This document shows, piece after piece, positions 44,078 through 53,467 of a DNA stretch of 64,000 nucleotides. Origin of the DNA: Microbacterium sp. Yaish 1 (lineage in GTDB: Bacteria > Actinomycetota > Actinomycetes > Actinomycetales > Microbacteriaceae); contig NZ_NPMR01000002.1 of NCBI RefSeq assembly GCF_002245215.1, positions 682,001 through 746,000 on the forward strand, written 5' to 3'. Within the stretch, counting starts at the first letter, position 1, and every line of letters starts with the position of its first letter. Both the position numbers and the translations under genes were made by a program. The notes under the pieces are model-generated. The model was given only the letters and a program-made list of their open reading frames with translations, ran no database searches and was not told where the DNA came from.

Positions 44078-44113
44078 AGCCCCCGTCTCCGCCGTCGGGC
44101 GGTGGCGGGGGCT
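44078..44113 (-). terminator. Terminator of the suf operon
   Basis: AGCCCCCG...CCGCC pairs with GGCGG...CGGGGGCT (8 + 5 pairs with a 3-base internal loop, GTCG apical loop), 16 bases after the sufT-like stop; the minus strand continues with TTTCGTC. Confidence 0.75.
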
Positions 44114-44129
44114 CGTCTGAGGGACGTCG

Positions 44130-44459
44130 TCAGATCGCGAAGCCGAGGGCACGCATCATGTCGCGGCCATCGTCCGTGATCCGCTCGGGACCCCACGGCG
44201 GCATCCACACCCAGTTGATGCGGAAGCGATCCACGACGTTGTCGAGAGCCTGAGCCGTCTGCTCCTCCAGCACGTCGGTCAGCGGGCAGCCCGCCGACGT
44301 CAGCGTCATGTGGATGATGAGAGCGTCGTTCTCGTCGTCCCACGCGAGGTCGTAGATGAGACCCAGGTCGACGACGTTGATCCCCAGCTCGGGATCCATG
44401 ACGTCCTTGAGAGCCTCGGTGACCTCGTCGTACTTCTCGGGCGCGAGTGTTGCGGTCAT
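44130..44459 (-). CDS. sufT: Metal-sulfur cluster assembly factor (SufT/MIP18 family)
   Basis: A 109-residue DUF59 protein helping Fe-S cluster maturation. VTEALKDVMDPELGINVVDL and LTSAGCPLTDVLEEQ (conserved cysteine) are the family signature; WMPPWGPERITDDGRDMMRALGF follows in the C-terminal half. Last gene of sufB-sufD-Rieske-sufC-sufT. The ATG is 9 bases after the sufC stop with no ribosome site; instead TAAGAT sits 6 bases upstream, so an internal leaderless promoter is possible. Confidence 0.92.
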   Translation of the reverse strand: MTATLAPEKYDEVTEALKDVMDPELGINVVDLGLIYDLAWDDENDALIIHMTLTSAGCPLTDVLEEQTAQALDNVVDRFRINWVWMPPWGPERITDDGRDMMRALGFAI

Positions 44460-44465
44460 GTAACG

Positions 44466-44471
44466 ATCTTA
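44466..44471 (-). promoter_or_regulatory. -10-like hexamer in front of the sufT-like gene
   Basis: TAAGAT on the minus strand overlaps the sufC stop codon and lies 6 bases before ATG 44459. Confidence 0.35.
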
Positions 44472-45239
44472 CGCGTCGACGGGGGTGTCGGCGTCGAGGA
44501 AGCGGTCGTAGCCCTCTTCCTCGAGTCGGTCGGCGAGCTCGGGCCCGCCCTCCTCGACGATCCGGCCCTTGACCATGACGTGGACGAACTGGGGCTGGAT
44601 GTAGCGCAGGATGCGGGTGTAGTGCGTGATCAGGAGCACGCCCAGGTCGGTGTCGGCCTTCGCGCGGTTCACGCCCTCGGAGACGATCTTCAGCGCGTCC
44701 ACGTCGAGGCCGGAGTCGGTCTCGTCGAGCACCGCGATCTTCGGCTTGAGCAGCTCGAGCTGGAGGATCTCGTGGCGCTTCTTCTCACCGCCCGAGAACC
44801 CCTCGTTGACGTTGCGCTGCGCGAACTTCGGGTCCATGCGCAGGTTGGCCATCGCCTGCTTGACGTCCTTGGTCCACGACCGGATCGCCGGAGCCTCACC
44901 CGCGACGGCCGTCTTGGCCGTGCGGAGGAAGTTGGTGACGGTGATGCCGGGCACCTCGACCGGGTACTGCATCGCGAGGAAGAGGCCCGCGCGCGCCCGC
45001 TCGTCGACGGACATCTCGAGGACGTCCTCACCGTCGAGCGTGATCGAGCCACCGGTCACGGTGTACTTGGGGTGTCCGGCGATCGCGTAGGCGAGCGTCG
45101 ACTTGCCGGAGCCGTTGGGCCCCATGATCGCGTGGGTCTCGCCGGTGCGCACCGTGAGGGTGACACCGTTGAGGATCGGGGTGGCCCCCGCCTCGGTCTC
45201 GACCGTCACGTGCAGGTCGCGGATCTCGAGAACAGACAT
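44469..45239 (-). CDS. sufC: Fe-S cluster assembly ATPase SufC
   Basis: ABC-type ATPase of the SufBCD scaffold complex in the cytoplasm, 256 residues. Walker A GPNGSGKSTLAYAI, a SufC-type signature FSGGEKKRHEILQL, Walker B VLDETDSGLDVDAL and switch ITHYTRIL. The ATG has AAGGAACC upstream in the 15-base gap behind the Rieske gene. Partners SufB and SufD are upstream in the same operon. Confidence 0.97.
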   Translation of the reverse strand: MSVLEIRDLHVTVETEAGATPILNGVTLTVRTGETHAIMGPNGSGKSTLAYAIAGHPKYTVTGGSITLDGEDVLEMSVDERARAGLFLAMQYPVEVPGITVTNFLRTAKTAVAGEAPAIRSWTKDVKQAMANLRMDPKFAQRNVNEGFSGGEKKRHEILQLELLKPKIAVLDETDSGLDVDALKIVSEGVNRAKADTDLGVLLITHYTRILRYIQPQFVHVMVKGRIVEEGGPELADRLEEEGYDRFLDADTPVDA

Positions 45240-45254
45240 GTCGGGTTCCTTACT

Positions 45255-45584
45255 TCACTTCACATCGCGGGTCACGGTGGGATCGATGAGGATGTCGTCC
45301 CCCTCGATCGTGACCTCGTAAACGGGGACCGGCTCGTACGCCGGAAGATTCAGGGGCTGACCGGTGCGCAGCGAGAACGCCGAGCCGTGGGCCCAGCACT
45401 CCAGGGTGTCGCCCTCCACGAAGCCCTCGGCGAGCGAGATGTCGCCGTGCGTGCAGGTGTCGCCGATCGCGTGCACCTCGCCGTTGGCGTCCAGGACGAC
45501 CGCCATCGGCACCTTGTCGACGACGACGCGAACCGCGGTGTCCTGCTCCAGCTCGCTGAGCTTGAGCACTTTCTGAGCGGTCAC
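45255..45584 (-). CDS. Rieske-type ferredoxin in the suf operon
   Basis: A 109-residue [2Fe-2S] protein. CTHGDISLAEGF and CWAHGSAFSLRTG supply the C-x-H ... C-x2-H ligands. Annotated in relatives as ferredoxin subunit of non-haem iron oxygenases, but no oxygenase is nearby; the conserved position between sufD and sufC suggests electron supply to, or a client of, Fe-S assembly. GTG 45584 overlaps the sufD stop (GTGA). Confidence 0.93.
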   Translation of the reverse strand: MTAQKVLKLSELEQDTAVRVVVDKVPMAVVLDANGEVHAIGDTCTHGDISLAEGFVEGDTLECWAHGSAFSLRTGQPLNLPAYEPVPVYEVTIEGDDILIDPTVTRDVK

Positions 45585-46765
45585 GCGTCGGCTCCCGCCG
45601 CCAGCTCGGCCTCGATGGCCTCCAGCAGCTCGTCCGCGAGCTCGTCGACACCCATCTTCTGGACGATCTCGGCGAGGAACCCGAGCACGACCAGGCGGCG
45701 TGCCTCGGCCTCGGGGATGCCGCGCGCCTGCAGGTAGAACAGCTGCTGGTCGTCGAACCGGCCGGTCGCGCTGGCGTGGCCCGCGCCCTGGATGTCGCCG
45801 GTCTCGATCTCGAGGTTCGGGATCGAGTCGGCGCGCGCACCGTCGGTGAGGACCAGGTTGCGGTTCGCCTCGTAGGAGTCGGTGCCGACGGCGTCGGGGC
45901 CGATGAGCACGTCGCCGATCCAGACGCTGTGCGCGCTCTCGCCCTGCAGCGCGCCCTTGTAGAGCACGTCGCCGACGGTCTGCGGGCCCTTGTGATGCAG
46001 GTACACCTGGCTCTCGAGGTGCTGGCCGGAATCGGCGAACGACAGGCCGTACATCCGCCCCTCGGCGCCGGCGCCGGCGAGCTCGAGCGACGGGTTGACG
46101 CGGACCACCGCGCCGCCGAGGCTCACCACGACGTGCGTGAGCGAGGCGTCGCGGTCGACGCGGGCCTGGTGCGCCGCGGCATGGACCGCGTCGTCGTCCC
46201 AGCGCTGCAGCGAGACGACGGTGAGGGCTGAGCCGTCGCGAGCGATGATCTCGACGTTCTGCGCGTGGGCGGCGGTTCCCTCGTGGCGGAGGATGACGGT
46301 GCCGCGCGCGTTCGGCATGGCCTCGATCACGACGTGCGCGTGGGCGAGGCCGCCGTTGCCGCGGAGACTGACCACGACCGGCTCGGCGAGCTCGACGCCA
46401 GCCGGGATCCGCAGCAGCGGTGCCTCGGCCTCCTGCGACCACGCGATGGCGCTCGGCAGGTCCTCGGGACGGAAGACCTCGCCGCGGGGCGCGTCGCCGA
46501 CGCGGAGCCGGGCCTGCTCGACCTCGGCCGGCGCGGTGACTTCGACCGAGACGACGCCGGTCGGGCCGGCCTCGTCGACCAGCAGCGGAGCCAACCGGTC
46601 GATGGGGGTGTGCTTCCAGTTGACCTCGCGGCCGGTCGGGGCGCCGAAATCGGCCGGATCGTACGACGACGGCCGCTCGGACCGCGTCTGAACCGGAACG
46701 AATGCCGCTGCAGGGTCGATGTGGCCCTTCTCGCCGGTGGCGGGGGCCTGGGTGACGCTCGTCAT
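45581..46765 (-). CDS. sufD: Fe-S cluster assembly protein SufD
   Basis: Scaffold subunit of SufBCD, 394 residues. The C-terminal beta-helix core contains GAGAEGRMYGLSFADSGQH, VLYKGALQGESAHSVW and GHASATGRFDDQQLFYLQAR with the conserved His of SufD. The N-terminal 100 residues are variable. It begins 1 base after the sufB stop; both overlap functionally to form the SufB-SufD dimer. Confidence 0.96.
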   Translation of the reverse strand: MTSVTQAPATGEKGHIDPAAAFVPVQTRSERPSSYDPADFGAPTGREVNWKHTPIDRLAPLLVDEAGPTGVVSVEVTAPAEVEQARLRVGDAPRGEVFRPEDLPSAIAWSQEAEAPLLRIPAGVELAEPVVVSLRGNGGLAHAHVVIEAMPNARGTVILRHEGTAAHAQNVEIIARDGSALTVVSLQRWDDDAVHAAAHQARVDRDASLTHVVVSLGGAVVRVNPSLELAGAGAEGRMYGLSFADSGQHLESQVYLHHKGPQTVGDVLYKGALQGESAHSVWIGDVLIGPDAVGTDSYEANRNLVLTDGARADSIPNLEIETGDIQGAGHASATGRFDDQQLFYLQARGIPEAEARRLVVLGFLAEIVQKMGVDELADELLEAIEAELAAGADA

Positions 46766-46766
46766 A

Positions 46767-48185
46767 TCAGCCGACGCTGCCTTCCATGCCCATCTCGATG
46801 AGCTTGTTGAGTTCGAGGGCGTATTCCATCGGGAGCTCGCGCGCGATCGGCTCGATGAAGCCGCGCACGATCATGGCCATCGCCTCGTCCTCGGGCATGC
46901 CGCGGCTCATGAGGTAGAACAGCTGCTCCTCGGACACCTTCGAGACGGTGGCCTCATGCCCGAGCTGGACGTCGTCGACGCGGATGTCGATGGCGGGGTA
47001 CGTGTCGGACCGCGAGATGGTGTCGACGAGCAGGGCGTCGCAACGCACGGTGTTGGCCGAGTGATGCGCGTTCGCGTCGACCCGCACCTCTCCGCGGTAG
47101 CCGGCTCGGCCGCCCCCGCGCGCGATCGACTTCGAGACGATCGACGACTGCGTGTAGGGCGCCATGTGGATCATCTTCGCGCCGGCGTCCTGATGCTGAC
47201 CGGGTCCGGCGAAGGCCACCGACAGGGTCTCGCCCTTCGCGTGCTCGCCCATCAGGTAGATCGACGGGTACTTCATCGTCACCTTCGAGCCGATGTTGCC
47301 GTCGACCCACTCCATCGTCGCGCCCTCGTGGGCGACGGCCCGCTTGGTGACGAGGTTGTACACGTTGTTCGACCAGTTCTGGATCGTCGTGTAGCGAACG
47401 CGGGCGTTCTTCTTGACGATGATCTCCACGACCGCCGAGTGGAGCGAGTCGCTCTTGTAGATCGGCGCGGTGCACCCCTCGATGTAGTGGACGTAGCTGT
47501 CCTCATCGGCGATGATCAGCGTCCGCTCGAACTGCCCCATGTTCTCGGTGTTGATGCGGAAGTAGGCCTGCAGCGGGATCTCGACGTGGACGCCCTTGGG
47601 GACGTAGACGAACGAGCCGCCCGACCACACCGCCGTGTTCAGCGCCGCGAACTTGTTGTCGCCCGCCGGGATGACGGTGCCGAAGTACTCCTCGAAGAAC
47701 TCGGGGTGCTCACGGAGAGCCGTGTCGGTGTCCATGAAGATGACGCCCTGCGCCTCGAGGTCCTCGCGGATCTGGTGGTACACGACCTCGGACTCGTACT
47801 GGGCCGCGACACCGGCGACGAGACGCTGCCGCTCGGCCTCGGGGATGCCGAGCTTCTCGTAGGTCTCGCGGATCTCCTCGGGGAGGTCCTCCCACGACTG
47901 CGCCTGCTTCTCGGTCGAGCGCACGAAGTACTTGATGTTGTCGAAGTCGATGTCGCTGAGGTCGGCGCCCCACGTGGGCATCGGCTTGCGGCCGAACAGC
48001 TGATAGCCCTTCAGACGGGTCTTCAGCATCCACTCCGGCTCGTTCTTGAGGGCCGAGATCCCGCGGACGACGTCCTCGTTGATGCCGCGTTGCGCGACAG
48101 CGCCCGCGGCATCCGTGTCGTGCCAGCCGAACTCGTACACCCCCAGGCCTTCGAGTTCCGGTCGGTCGATCAGCACATCCGACAT
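46767..48185 (-). CDS. sufB: Fe-S cluster assembly protein SufB
   Basis: Main scaffold of SufBCD on which clusters are built, 472 residues. [61 protein letters not shown] and [18 protein letters not shown] (conserved assembly cysteine) are classic SufB blocks. The ATG has GAGGAGGAAAG upstream. First gene of the operon; no SufR repressor is seen upstream, where ctaA is divergent across 245 bases. Confidence 0.97.
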   Translation of the reverse strand: MSDVLIDRPELEGLGVYEFGWHDTDAAGAVAQRGINEDVVRGISALKNEPEWMLKTRLKGYQLFGRKPMPTWGADLSDIDFDNIKYFVRSTEKQAQSWEDLPEEIRETYEKLGIPEAERQRLVAGVAAQYESEVVYHQIREDLEAQGVIFMDTDTALREHPEFFEEYFGTVIPAGDNKFAALNTAVWSGGSFVYVPKGVHVEIPLQAYFRINTENMGQFERTLIIADEDSYVHYIEGCTAPIYKSDSLHSAVVEIIVKKNARVRYTTIQNWSNNVYNLVTKRAVAHEGATMEWVDGNIGSKVTMKYPSIYLMGEHAKGETLSVAFAGPGQHQDAGAKMIHMAPYTQSSIVSKSIARGGGRAGYRGEVRVDANAHHSANTVRCDALLVDTISRSDTYPAIDIRVDDVQLGHEATVSKVSEEQLFYLMSRGMPEDEAMAMIVRGFIEPIARELPMEYALELNKLIEMGMEGSVG

Positions 48186-48302
48186 GACTTTCCTCCTCTT
48201 CGCACCGCAACGGTGTCATCCGTCCCGGCATTCCCGACTCCGACGGGAGTCACGTGGACGGGGATGCCGATTCGCGGGCCTGATGGACGCGGATGCCGCG
48301 CC

Positions 48303-48308
48303 TAGACT
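48303..48308 (+). promoter_or_regulatory. Possible -10 hexamer for ctaA
   Basis: TAGACT in the 245-base sufB-ctaA gap, about 120 bases before the ctaA ATG. The gap shows no other clear element. Confidence 0.3.
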
Positions 48309-48430
48309 ATGAGGGACGACGTGCACACGCGCCGCCATCCCGAACACACCCGATTCTACAGGCAACGCCCCCATCCGCGGGCCTGCCCGGAACGTACGAG
48401 GCGCGAATCGAGCGCCCCCGGAGGAGTCCG

Positions 48431-49399
48431 ATGTCACTGGTCCGAACCCGCCCCGGACTCGTCGCGACGATCATGCCTGCCGCCATCACGCGATGGACGC
48501 GCGTCATGGGATGGCTTCTCGTCATCACGAACATCGGCATCGTCGGCACCGGCGGCCTCGTCCGGCTGACCGGATCGGGCATGGGGTGCGAGACGTGGCC
48601 GTACTGCACGGAGGGCTCGCTCACGCCGACGCCCGAGATGGGCATCCACGGTCTCATCGAGTTCGGCAACCGCACCCTGACCGGCGTGCTCGTCATCGTC
48701 GCGCTCCTGGCCTTCCTCTCCGTCATCCGCCTTCGCGCGACGCGACGCGAGCTGCCGGTGCTGAGCTTCCTCGTCGGCCTCGGGATCATCGTGCAGGCCG
48801 TCGTCGGAGGCATCACGGTGTGGCTGCACCTGCACCCGAGCATCGTGGGGCTCCACTACCTCATCTCCGCGGCGCTCGTCGCCCTCGCCACCGCCTTCCT
48901 CGTACGCGTCTATGCAACTCCCGGCCCGCGCGTGCGCATCGTGCCTCGTGCGTACGCCATCACGACGCATGTGACGACTCTCGCCGTGACCGTGACGGTC
49001 GTCGTCGGCATCCTCCTCACCGGGGCCGGACCGCATGCCGGTGACGACGCGGCCGCCCGCAACGGACTCGACCCGATCTTCTGGCAGCACGTGCACAGCT
49101 GGCCCGCCTACATCACGCTCGTGCTGACGCTCGTCCTGGTCGCCGGCGCCGTGCGCCTGCCCCGCACGACCGGACTGCAGCGGTGGACGGGCCTTCTGCT
49201 CGGCATCGAGCTGCTGCAGATCGCGGTCGGCCTCTGGCAGGCGCGCACGGGCCTGCCGATCGCGCTGGTGAACATCCACATGGTGCTGGCAGTGGCCCTC
49301 GTGGCGGCGATGGTCGCCGTCGTGATGTCTCTGAAGGCTCCGCTGGCGAACGCGGCGCCCGCGGCCGAGCGAGAGGTCGCACACACAGAAGCCTCATAG
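48431..49399 (+). CDS. ctaA: Haem A synthase
   Basis: Oxidises the methyl group of haem O to give haem A for aa3 oxidase. A 322-residue membrane protein with eight helices in two four-helix halves. VRLTGSGMGCETWPYC (loop cysteines), EFGNRTLTGVLV, HLHPSIVGLHYLISA, FWQHVHSWPAY and NIHMVLAVAL carry the haem-ligand histidines. ATG 48431 with GGAGGAG upstream; the open frame further upstream is not supported. Works with ctaB nearby. Confidence 0.95.
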   Translation: MSLVRTRPGLVATIMPAAITRWTRVMGWLLVITNIGIVGTGGLVRLTGSGMGCETWPYCTEGSLTPTPEMGIHGLIEFGNRTLTGVLVIVALLAFLSVIRLRATRRELPVLSFLVGLGIIVQAVVGGITVWLHLHPSIVGLHYLISAALVALATAFLVRVYATPGPRVRIVPRAYAITTHVTTLAVTVTVVVGILLTGAGPHAGDDAAARNGLDPIFWQHVHSWPAYITLVLTLVLVAGAVRLPRTTGLQRWTGLLLGIELLQIAVGLWQARTGLPIALVNIHMVLAVALVAAMVAVVMSLKAPLANAAPAAEREVAHTEAS

Positions 49400-49478
49400 G
49401 CTTCGGAAGGGGCACGCAGAGGTCGATCCCTCAGAGTGTTCGAGGCCGCCGACAGCGGTCGCGACACGAAGGAGCACC

Positions 49479-49985
49479 ATGATCGTTCACCCCCGCATTG
49501 TCCGCAGCATCCCGTTCTGGATTCTCGTTGCCGGATCGGTTGCCGCGATCGGCGGTGGCACCTACGTCCTGGTCGAGAAGCTCAGCAACATGGAAGCGAC
49601 CATTCTCGACAACACCGCCACCGGAGTCGACGTCTACGTCGGTCAGATCTGGGGCGTGTTCGGCGGCATCCTCCTCGGTGCCGGCGTCGTCGGTCTGGCT
49701 CTCGCCCTCGCCACCGCGGCGCTGAGCTCGGTCCTCTCCGCTGCTCTTCGCGGCGGTGCCGCGCAGCAGGAGCACCACACCGCGGTGCCCGCCGCAGCGG
49801 AGCCCGTCGTCGCGGCGCCCGTCGCCGCGGAGACCGGCGTCTCGGCGACCGCCTCGGAGCGCGCCGCCGCAGAGCCCGCCGTCTCGACCGAGACGACCGC
49901 GGTTCCCGCCGCCGACACCTCGGCGCCCGACCCGGCGACGACCTCGACGCTGGAGTCGCCGAACGGCGACGCGCAGCAGCGCTGA
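49479..49985 (+). CDS. Two-helix membrane protein with Ala/Glu-rich tail, unknown function
   Basis: 168 residues. Helix 1 is WILVAGSVAAIGGGTYVLV (about 14-33), helix 2 VFGGILLGAGVVGLALALA (about 59-80), followed by about 85 residues of low-complexity Ala/Pro/Thr/Glu sequence that should be disordered. The ATG has GAAGGAG upstream. Similar small proteins occur in Microbacteriaceae with no function known. It lies 79 bases after ctaA in the same direction and might be cotranscribed; a long imperfect hairpin follows. Confidence 0.75.
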   Translation: MIVHPRIVRSIPFWILVAGSVAAIGGGTYVLVEKLSNMEATILDNTATGVDVYVGQIWGVFGGILLGAGVVGLALALATAALSSVLSAALRGGAAQQEHHTAVPAAAEPVVAAPVAAETGVSATASERAAAEPAVSTETTAVPAADTSAPDPATTSTLESPNGDAQQR

Positions 49986-50002
49986 CCACCGCCCACTCGT
50001 TC

Positions 50003-50056
50003 AGGACGGCCGTCCTCCTACCTCCCGGGCTCACCGGGTCGGAGGGCGGCCGTTCT
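50003..50056. terminator. Long imperfect hairpin between convergent genes
   Basis: AGGACGGCCG (50003-50012) pairs with CGGCCGTTCT (50047-50056) with one mismatch, and pairing continues inward with bulges. The remaining gap to ctaB (50057-50233) shows nothing else recognisable. Confidence 0.55.
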
Positions 50057-50233
50057 GCGGCTCCGCTCTGATCTCAGCGCGCCCCCGCTGACCCCCGAAG
50101 TCGCTGGCCGGTGCCCCCGGTCCTGGCAACTTCACCCAGCCCCCGCGAGCTCACCTGGCAGTACCCGCCGTACACACGCCCCGTGAGGGCACCAACTGCC
50201 GAGCGAGCCCACCAGACCGGGCGGGCACCCGCG

Positions 50234-51166
50234 TCAGAAGGGCAGCAGCGGGTCGACCGCGATGGCGACGAAGACGAGCGTCAGGTAGGTGATCGACGCG
50301 TGGAAGACGCGCATCGGGCGAGCCTGCTCGCCACGGACGGCGCGGTTGTACAGGCGGTGCGACTCGTAGAGGAACCATCCGCCGAAGACGATCGCCGACA
50401 CGCTGTAGACGAGCCCCATGGGCGCGACCGGGATGAGCAGCAGCGAGCACGCCACGGTCGCCCACGCGTAGAGGATGACCTGCAGACCGACCTGAGAGCC
50501 GTTGCGGGTGGCCCCGAGCATGGGGACGTCGACCTCGTCGTAGTCGTTCTTGTACTTCATCGACAGCGGCCAGTAGTGCGGCGGCGTCCAGAGGAAGACG
50601 AGGACGAACAGGATGAGCGCGGCCCACGAGAGCGAGCCGGTCACGGCGGACCAGCCGATCACGACCGGGAAGCACCCGGCGATGCCGCCCCAGACGATGT
50701 TCTGCTCGGTGCGGCGCTTGAGGATCATCGTGTAGATCACGACGTAGAAGAAGATCGCGAAGACGCTGAGGGATGCCGCGACCCAGTTCGTCGTCACGGC
50801 GAGCCAGATGGTCGATACCACGGCGAGGGTCCACGCGAAGATGAGCGCACCCCGAGCCGAGACCTCGCCCGTCACGATGGGGCGGTTCTCCGTGCGCTTC
50901 ATGTGCGCATCGATGTCGCGATCGAGGTACATGTTGAACGCGGCAGCGGATCCTGCGCTCATCGCTCCCCCGACCACGGTCGCCAGGACGAGCCACAGGT
51001 TCGGCAGGCCGCCGGCGGCGAGGATCATGACGGGGACGGTCGTCACGAGCAGCAGCTCGAGCACGCGAGGCTTCGTCAGCGCGACATACGCGCGCACCGT
51101 GGCGCCGAAGGACGTGCCGCGAGAAGTGTCGACGGAGGCCGAACCCGCAGTCGTCGTGATGTCCAT
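50234..51166 (-). CDS. ctaB: Haem O synthase (protoheme IX farnesyltransferase)
   Basis: UbiA-family prenyltransferase adding farnesyl to haem B, the step before CtaA. It has 310 residues, about nine helices. [20 protein letters not shown] is the first Asp-rich motif (N-x3-D-x3-D) and [13 protein letters not shown] the second. Start at ATG 51166 ([11 protein letters not shown]) or at ATG 51178 four codons earlier; both have purine-rich upstream bases. Divergent from tkt across 222 bases, an arrangement widely conserved in Actinobacteria. A very long open frame upstream is antisense to tkt and not coding. Confidence 0.95.
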   Translation of the reverse strand: MDITTTAGSASVDTSRGTSFGATVRAYVALTKPRVLELLLVTTVPVMILAAGGLPNLWLVLATVVGGAMSAGSAAAFNMYLDRDIDAHMKRTENRPIVTGEVSARGALIFAWTLAVVSTIWLAVTTNWVAASLSVFAIFFYVVIYTMILKRRTEQNIVWGGIAGCFPVVIGWSAVTGSLSWAALILFVLVFLWTPPHYWPLSMKYKNDYDEVDVPMLGATRNGSQVGLQVILYAWATVACSLLLIPVAPMGLVYSVSAIVFGGWFLYESHRLYNRAVRGEQARPMRVFHASITYLTLVFVAIAVDPLLPF

Positions 51167-51388
51167 CGCTCCCCGCATCTCACCCGCTGTGAACCTGTCC
51201 AGTCTAGGGCATCCGCCGGGCGGGGCCTCCGGGGCCCGGCCGCTGCACGCCGTCATAAGACGACGTGCGCGCCCCGGCCGCCTGACGTCATCGCTATGCT
51301 GAAGACATACGCGCGCCGGCGCCGAAACCCTCCCTTCCTGACTGCGGAGCGGCATGCGCAGGCGCTGCCTCTCGAGAAAGGCGACCGA

Positions 51389-53467
51389 GTGTCGGAACTT
51401 CGTTGGGATGAGATCGATCGGCGCGCGGTGGACACCGCCCGCGTCCTGGCCGCGGATGCGGTGGAGAAGGTGGGCAACGGCCACCCGGGGACGGCCATGA
51501 GCCTGGCCCCCGCCGCCTATCTCCTCTATCAGCGGGTGCTGCGGCACGACCCGACCGACACCGACTGGCTCGGACGCGACCGCTTCATCCTGTCGGCGGG
51601 CCACTCCTCCCTCACGCAGTACGTCCAGCTGTACCTGGGCGGTTTCGGGCTCGAGCTCGACGACCTCAAGGCGCTGCGCACGTGGGGCTCGCTGACTCCG
51701 GGACACCCCGAGTACGGCCACACCAAGGGCGTCGAGATCACGACCGGCCCCCTCGGCCAGGGCCTGGCGACGTCCGTCGGGTTCGCCTACGCGGCTCGCT
51801 ACGAGCGCGGCCTCTTCGACCCGGAGGCGCCGGCCGGCACCTCGCCCTTCGATCACTTCATCTACGTCATCGCGAGCGACGGCGACATCCAGGAGGGCAT
51901 CACGGCCGAGGCCGGCTCGCTCGCCGGACACCAGCAGCTCGGCAACCTGATCGCGATCTACGACGCGAACCAGATCTCGATCGAGGACGACACGAACGTC
52001 GCCTTCACCGAGGACGTGGCCGCACGCTACGAGGCCTACGGCTGGCACGTCCAGACGGTCGACTGGAAGAGCACGGGCGAGTACGTCGAGGACGTCGCCG
52101 CCCTCTACGACGCGATCGAGGCCGCGAAGGGCGAGACGGACAAGCCTTCCCTCATCGTCCTCAAGACGATCATCGGCTGGCCGGCTCCCGGCAAGCAGAA
52201 CACCGGCAAGATCCACGGCTCGGCGCTCGGCGCCGACGAGCTCGCCGCGACGAAGAAGGTCCTCGGGTTCGATCCCGAGAAGAGCTTCGAGGTCGCCGAC
52301 GACGTGATCGCCCACACCCGCGCCCTCGCCGAGCGCGCCGCCGCGGAGCGCGCCGAATGGCAGAAGTCGTTCGACGCCTGGGCCGAGGCCAACCCCGAGC
52401 GCAAGGCCCTGCTCGATCGCCTCGAGTCGGGCGAGCTCCCCGCCGACGTCAGCGTCCCCGCATTCGAAGCGGGCAAGGCCGTCTCGACCCGCGCCGCGAG
52501 CGGACAGGTCATCAACGCCCTCGCCGACCAGCTCCCCGAGCTCTGGGGCGGCTCCGCCGACCTCGCCGAGTCGAACCTGACCACGATCAAGTCGGGCAAG
52601 AGCTTCATCCCCACCGAGTGGTCCACGCACGAATGGTCGGGCGACCCCTACGGTCGTGTCCTGCACTTCGGCATCCGCGAGCACGCGATGGGCGCCATCG
52701 TCAACGGCATCGTCCTGCACGGCAAGACGCGCGCCTTCGGCGGCACCTTCCTCATCTTCAGCGACTACATGCGCCCCGCGGTGCGCCTGGCCGCCCTGAT
52801 GAACATCCCCTCGATCTACGTGTGGACGCATGACTCGATCGCCCTCGGCGAGGACGGCCCCACGCACCAGCCGATCGAGCAGATCTCGTCGCTGCGCCTG
52901 ATCCCGAACTTCACGGTGGTCCGTCCGGCCGACGCGAACGAGACCGCCGCGGCGTGGCACGAGCTGCTCCGTCGTCAGGCCGGCCCCGCCGGAATCGCCC
53001 TGACGCGTCAGAACATCCCGGTCTTCCCCCGCGGCGAAGACGGCTTCGCGACCACCGACGGCGTGGCGAAGGGCGCTTACGTCCTCGTCGACGCCGAGGG
53101 CGGTCAGCCGGACGTCATCATCATCGCGACCGGTTCCGAGGTGCAGCTGGCCGTCGAAGCCCGCGAGGCTCTCGCCGCGGACGGCATCCAGGCGCGCGTC
53201 GTCTCGGCCCCGTCGCTGGAGTGGTTCGCCGAGCAGGACGAGGCCTACCGCGAATCGGTGCTGCCTTCCGCCGTTCGTGCGCGCGTGTCGGTCGAGGCCG
53301 GCGCCACCCCGCTGTGGCGCTCGATCGTCGGCGATACGGGGCGCTCGGTCGGTATCGACCACTTCGGTGCGTCGGCCGACTACCAGACCCTGTTCGAGAA
53401 GTTCGGAATCACCACCGAGGCCGTCGTCGCGGCCGCCCGCGCAACCGTTGAGGAGAACAACGCATGA
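51389..53467 (+). CDS. tkt: Transketolase
   Basis: TPP enzyme exchanging two-carbon units in the non-oxidative pentose phosphate pathway. It has 692 residues. [20 protein letters not shown] at the N-terminus, [19 protein letters not shown] with [10 protein letters not shown] (TPP/Mg site), [16 protein letters not shown] and [18 protein letters not shown] in the pyrimidine domain, [19 protein letters not shown] near the substrate site. GTG 51389 has GAGAAAGG 8 bases upstream and gives the conserved start [15 protein letters not shown]. First gene of tkt-tal-pgi-zwf-opcA-pgl. Confidence 0.97.
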   Translation: MSELRWDEIDRRAVDTARVLAADAVEKVGNGHPGTAMSLAPAAYLLYQRVLRHDPTDTDWLGRDRFILSAGHSSLTQYVQLYLGGFGLELDDLKALRTWGSLTPGHPEYGHTKGVEITTGPLGQGLATSVGFAYAARYERGLFDPEAPAGTSPFDHFIYVIASDGDIQEGITAEAGSLAGHQQLGNLIAIYDANQISIEDDTNVAFTEDVAARYEAYGWHVQTVDWKSTGEYVEDVAALYDAIEAAKGETDKPSLIVLKTIIGWPAPGKQNTGKIHGSALGADELAATKKVLGFDPEKSFEVADDVIAHTRALAERAAAERAEWQKSFDAWAEANPERKALLDRLESGELPADVSVPAFEAGKAVSTRAASGQVINALADQLPELWGGSADLAESNLTTIKSGKSFIPTEWSTHEWSGDPYGRVLHFGIREHAMGAIVNGIVLHGKTRAFGGTFLIFSDYMRPAVRLAALMNIPSIYVWTHDSIALGEDGPTHQPIEQISSLRLIPNFTVVRPADANETAAAWHELLRRQAGPAGIALTRQNIPVFPRGEDGFATTDGVAKGAYVLVDAEGGQPDVIIIATGSEVQLAVEAREALAADGIQARVVSAPSLEWFAEQDEAYRESVLPSAVRARVSVEAGATPLWRSIVGDTGRSVGIDHFGASADYQTLFEKFGITTEAVVAAARATVEENNA

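Noticed and set aside
48186..48430. Riboswitch or sufR operator in the sufB-ctaA gap
   Set aside because: No recognisable conserved riboswitch core or clear palindrome; only a lone -10-like TAGACT.
51167..53362. Long upstream extension of ctaB antisense to tkt
   Set aside because: tkt is certain on the plus strand, and the ctaB family start is at about 51166.
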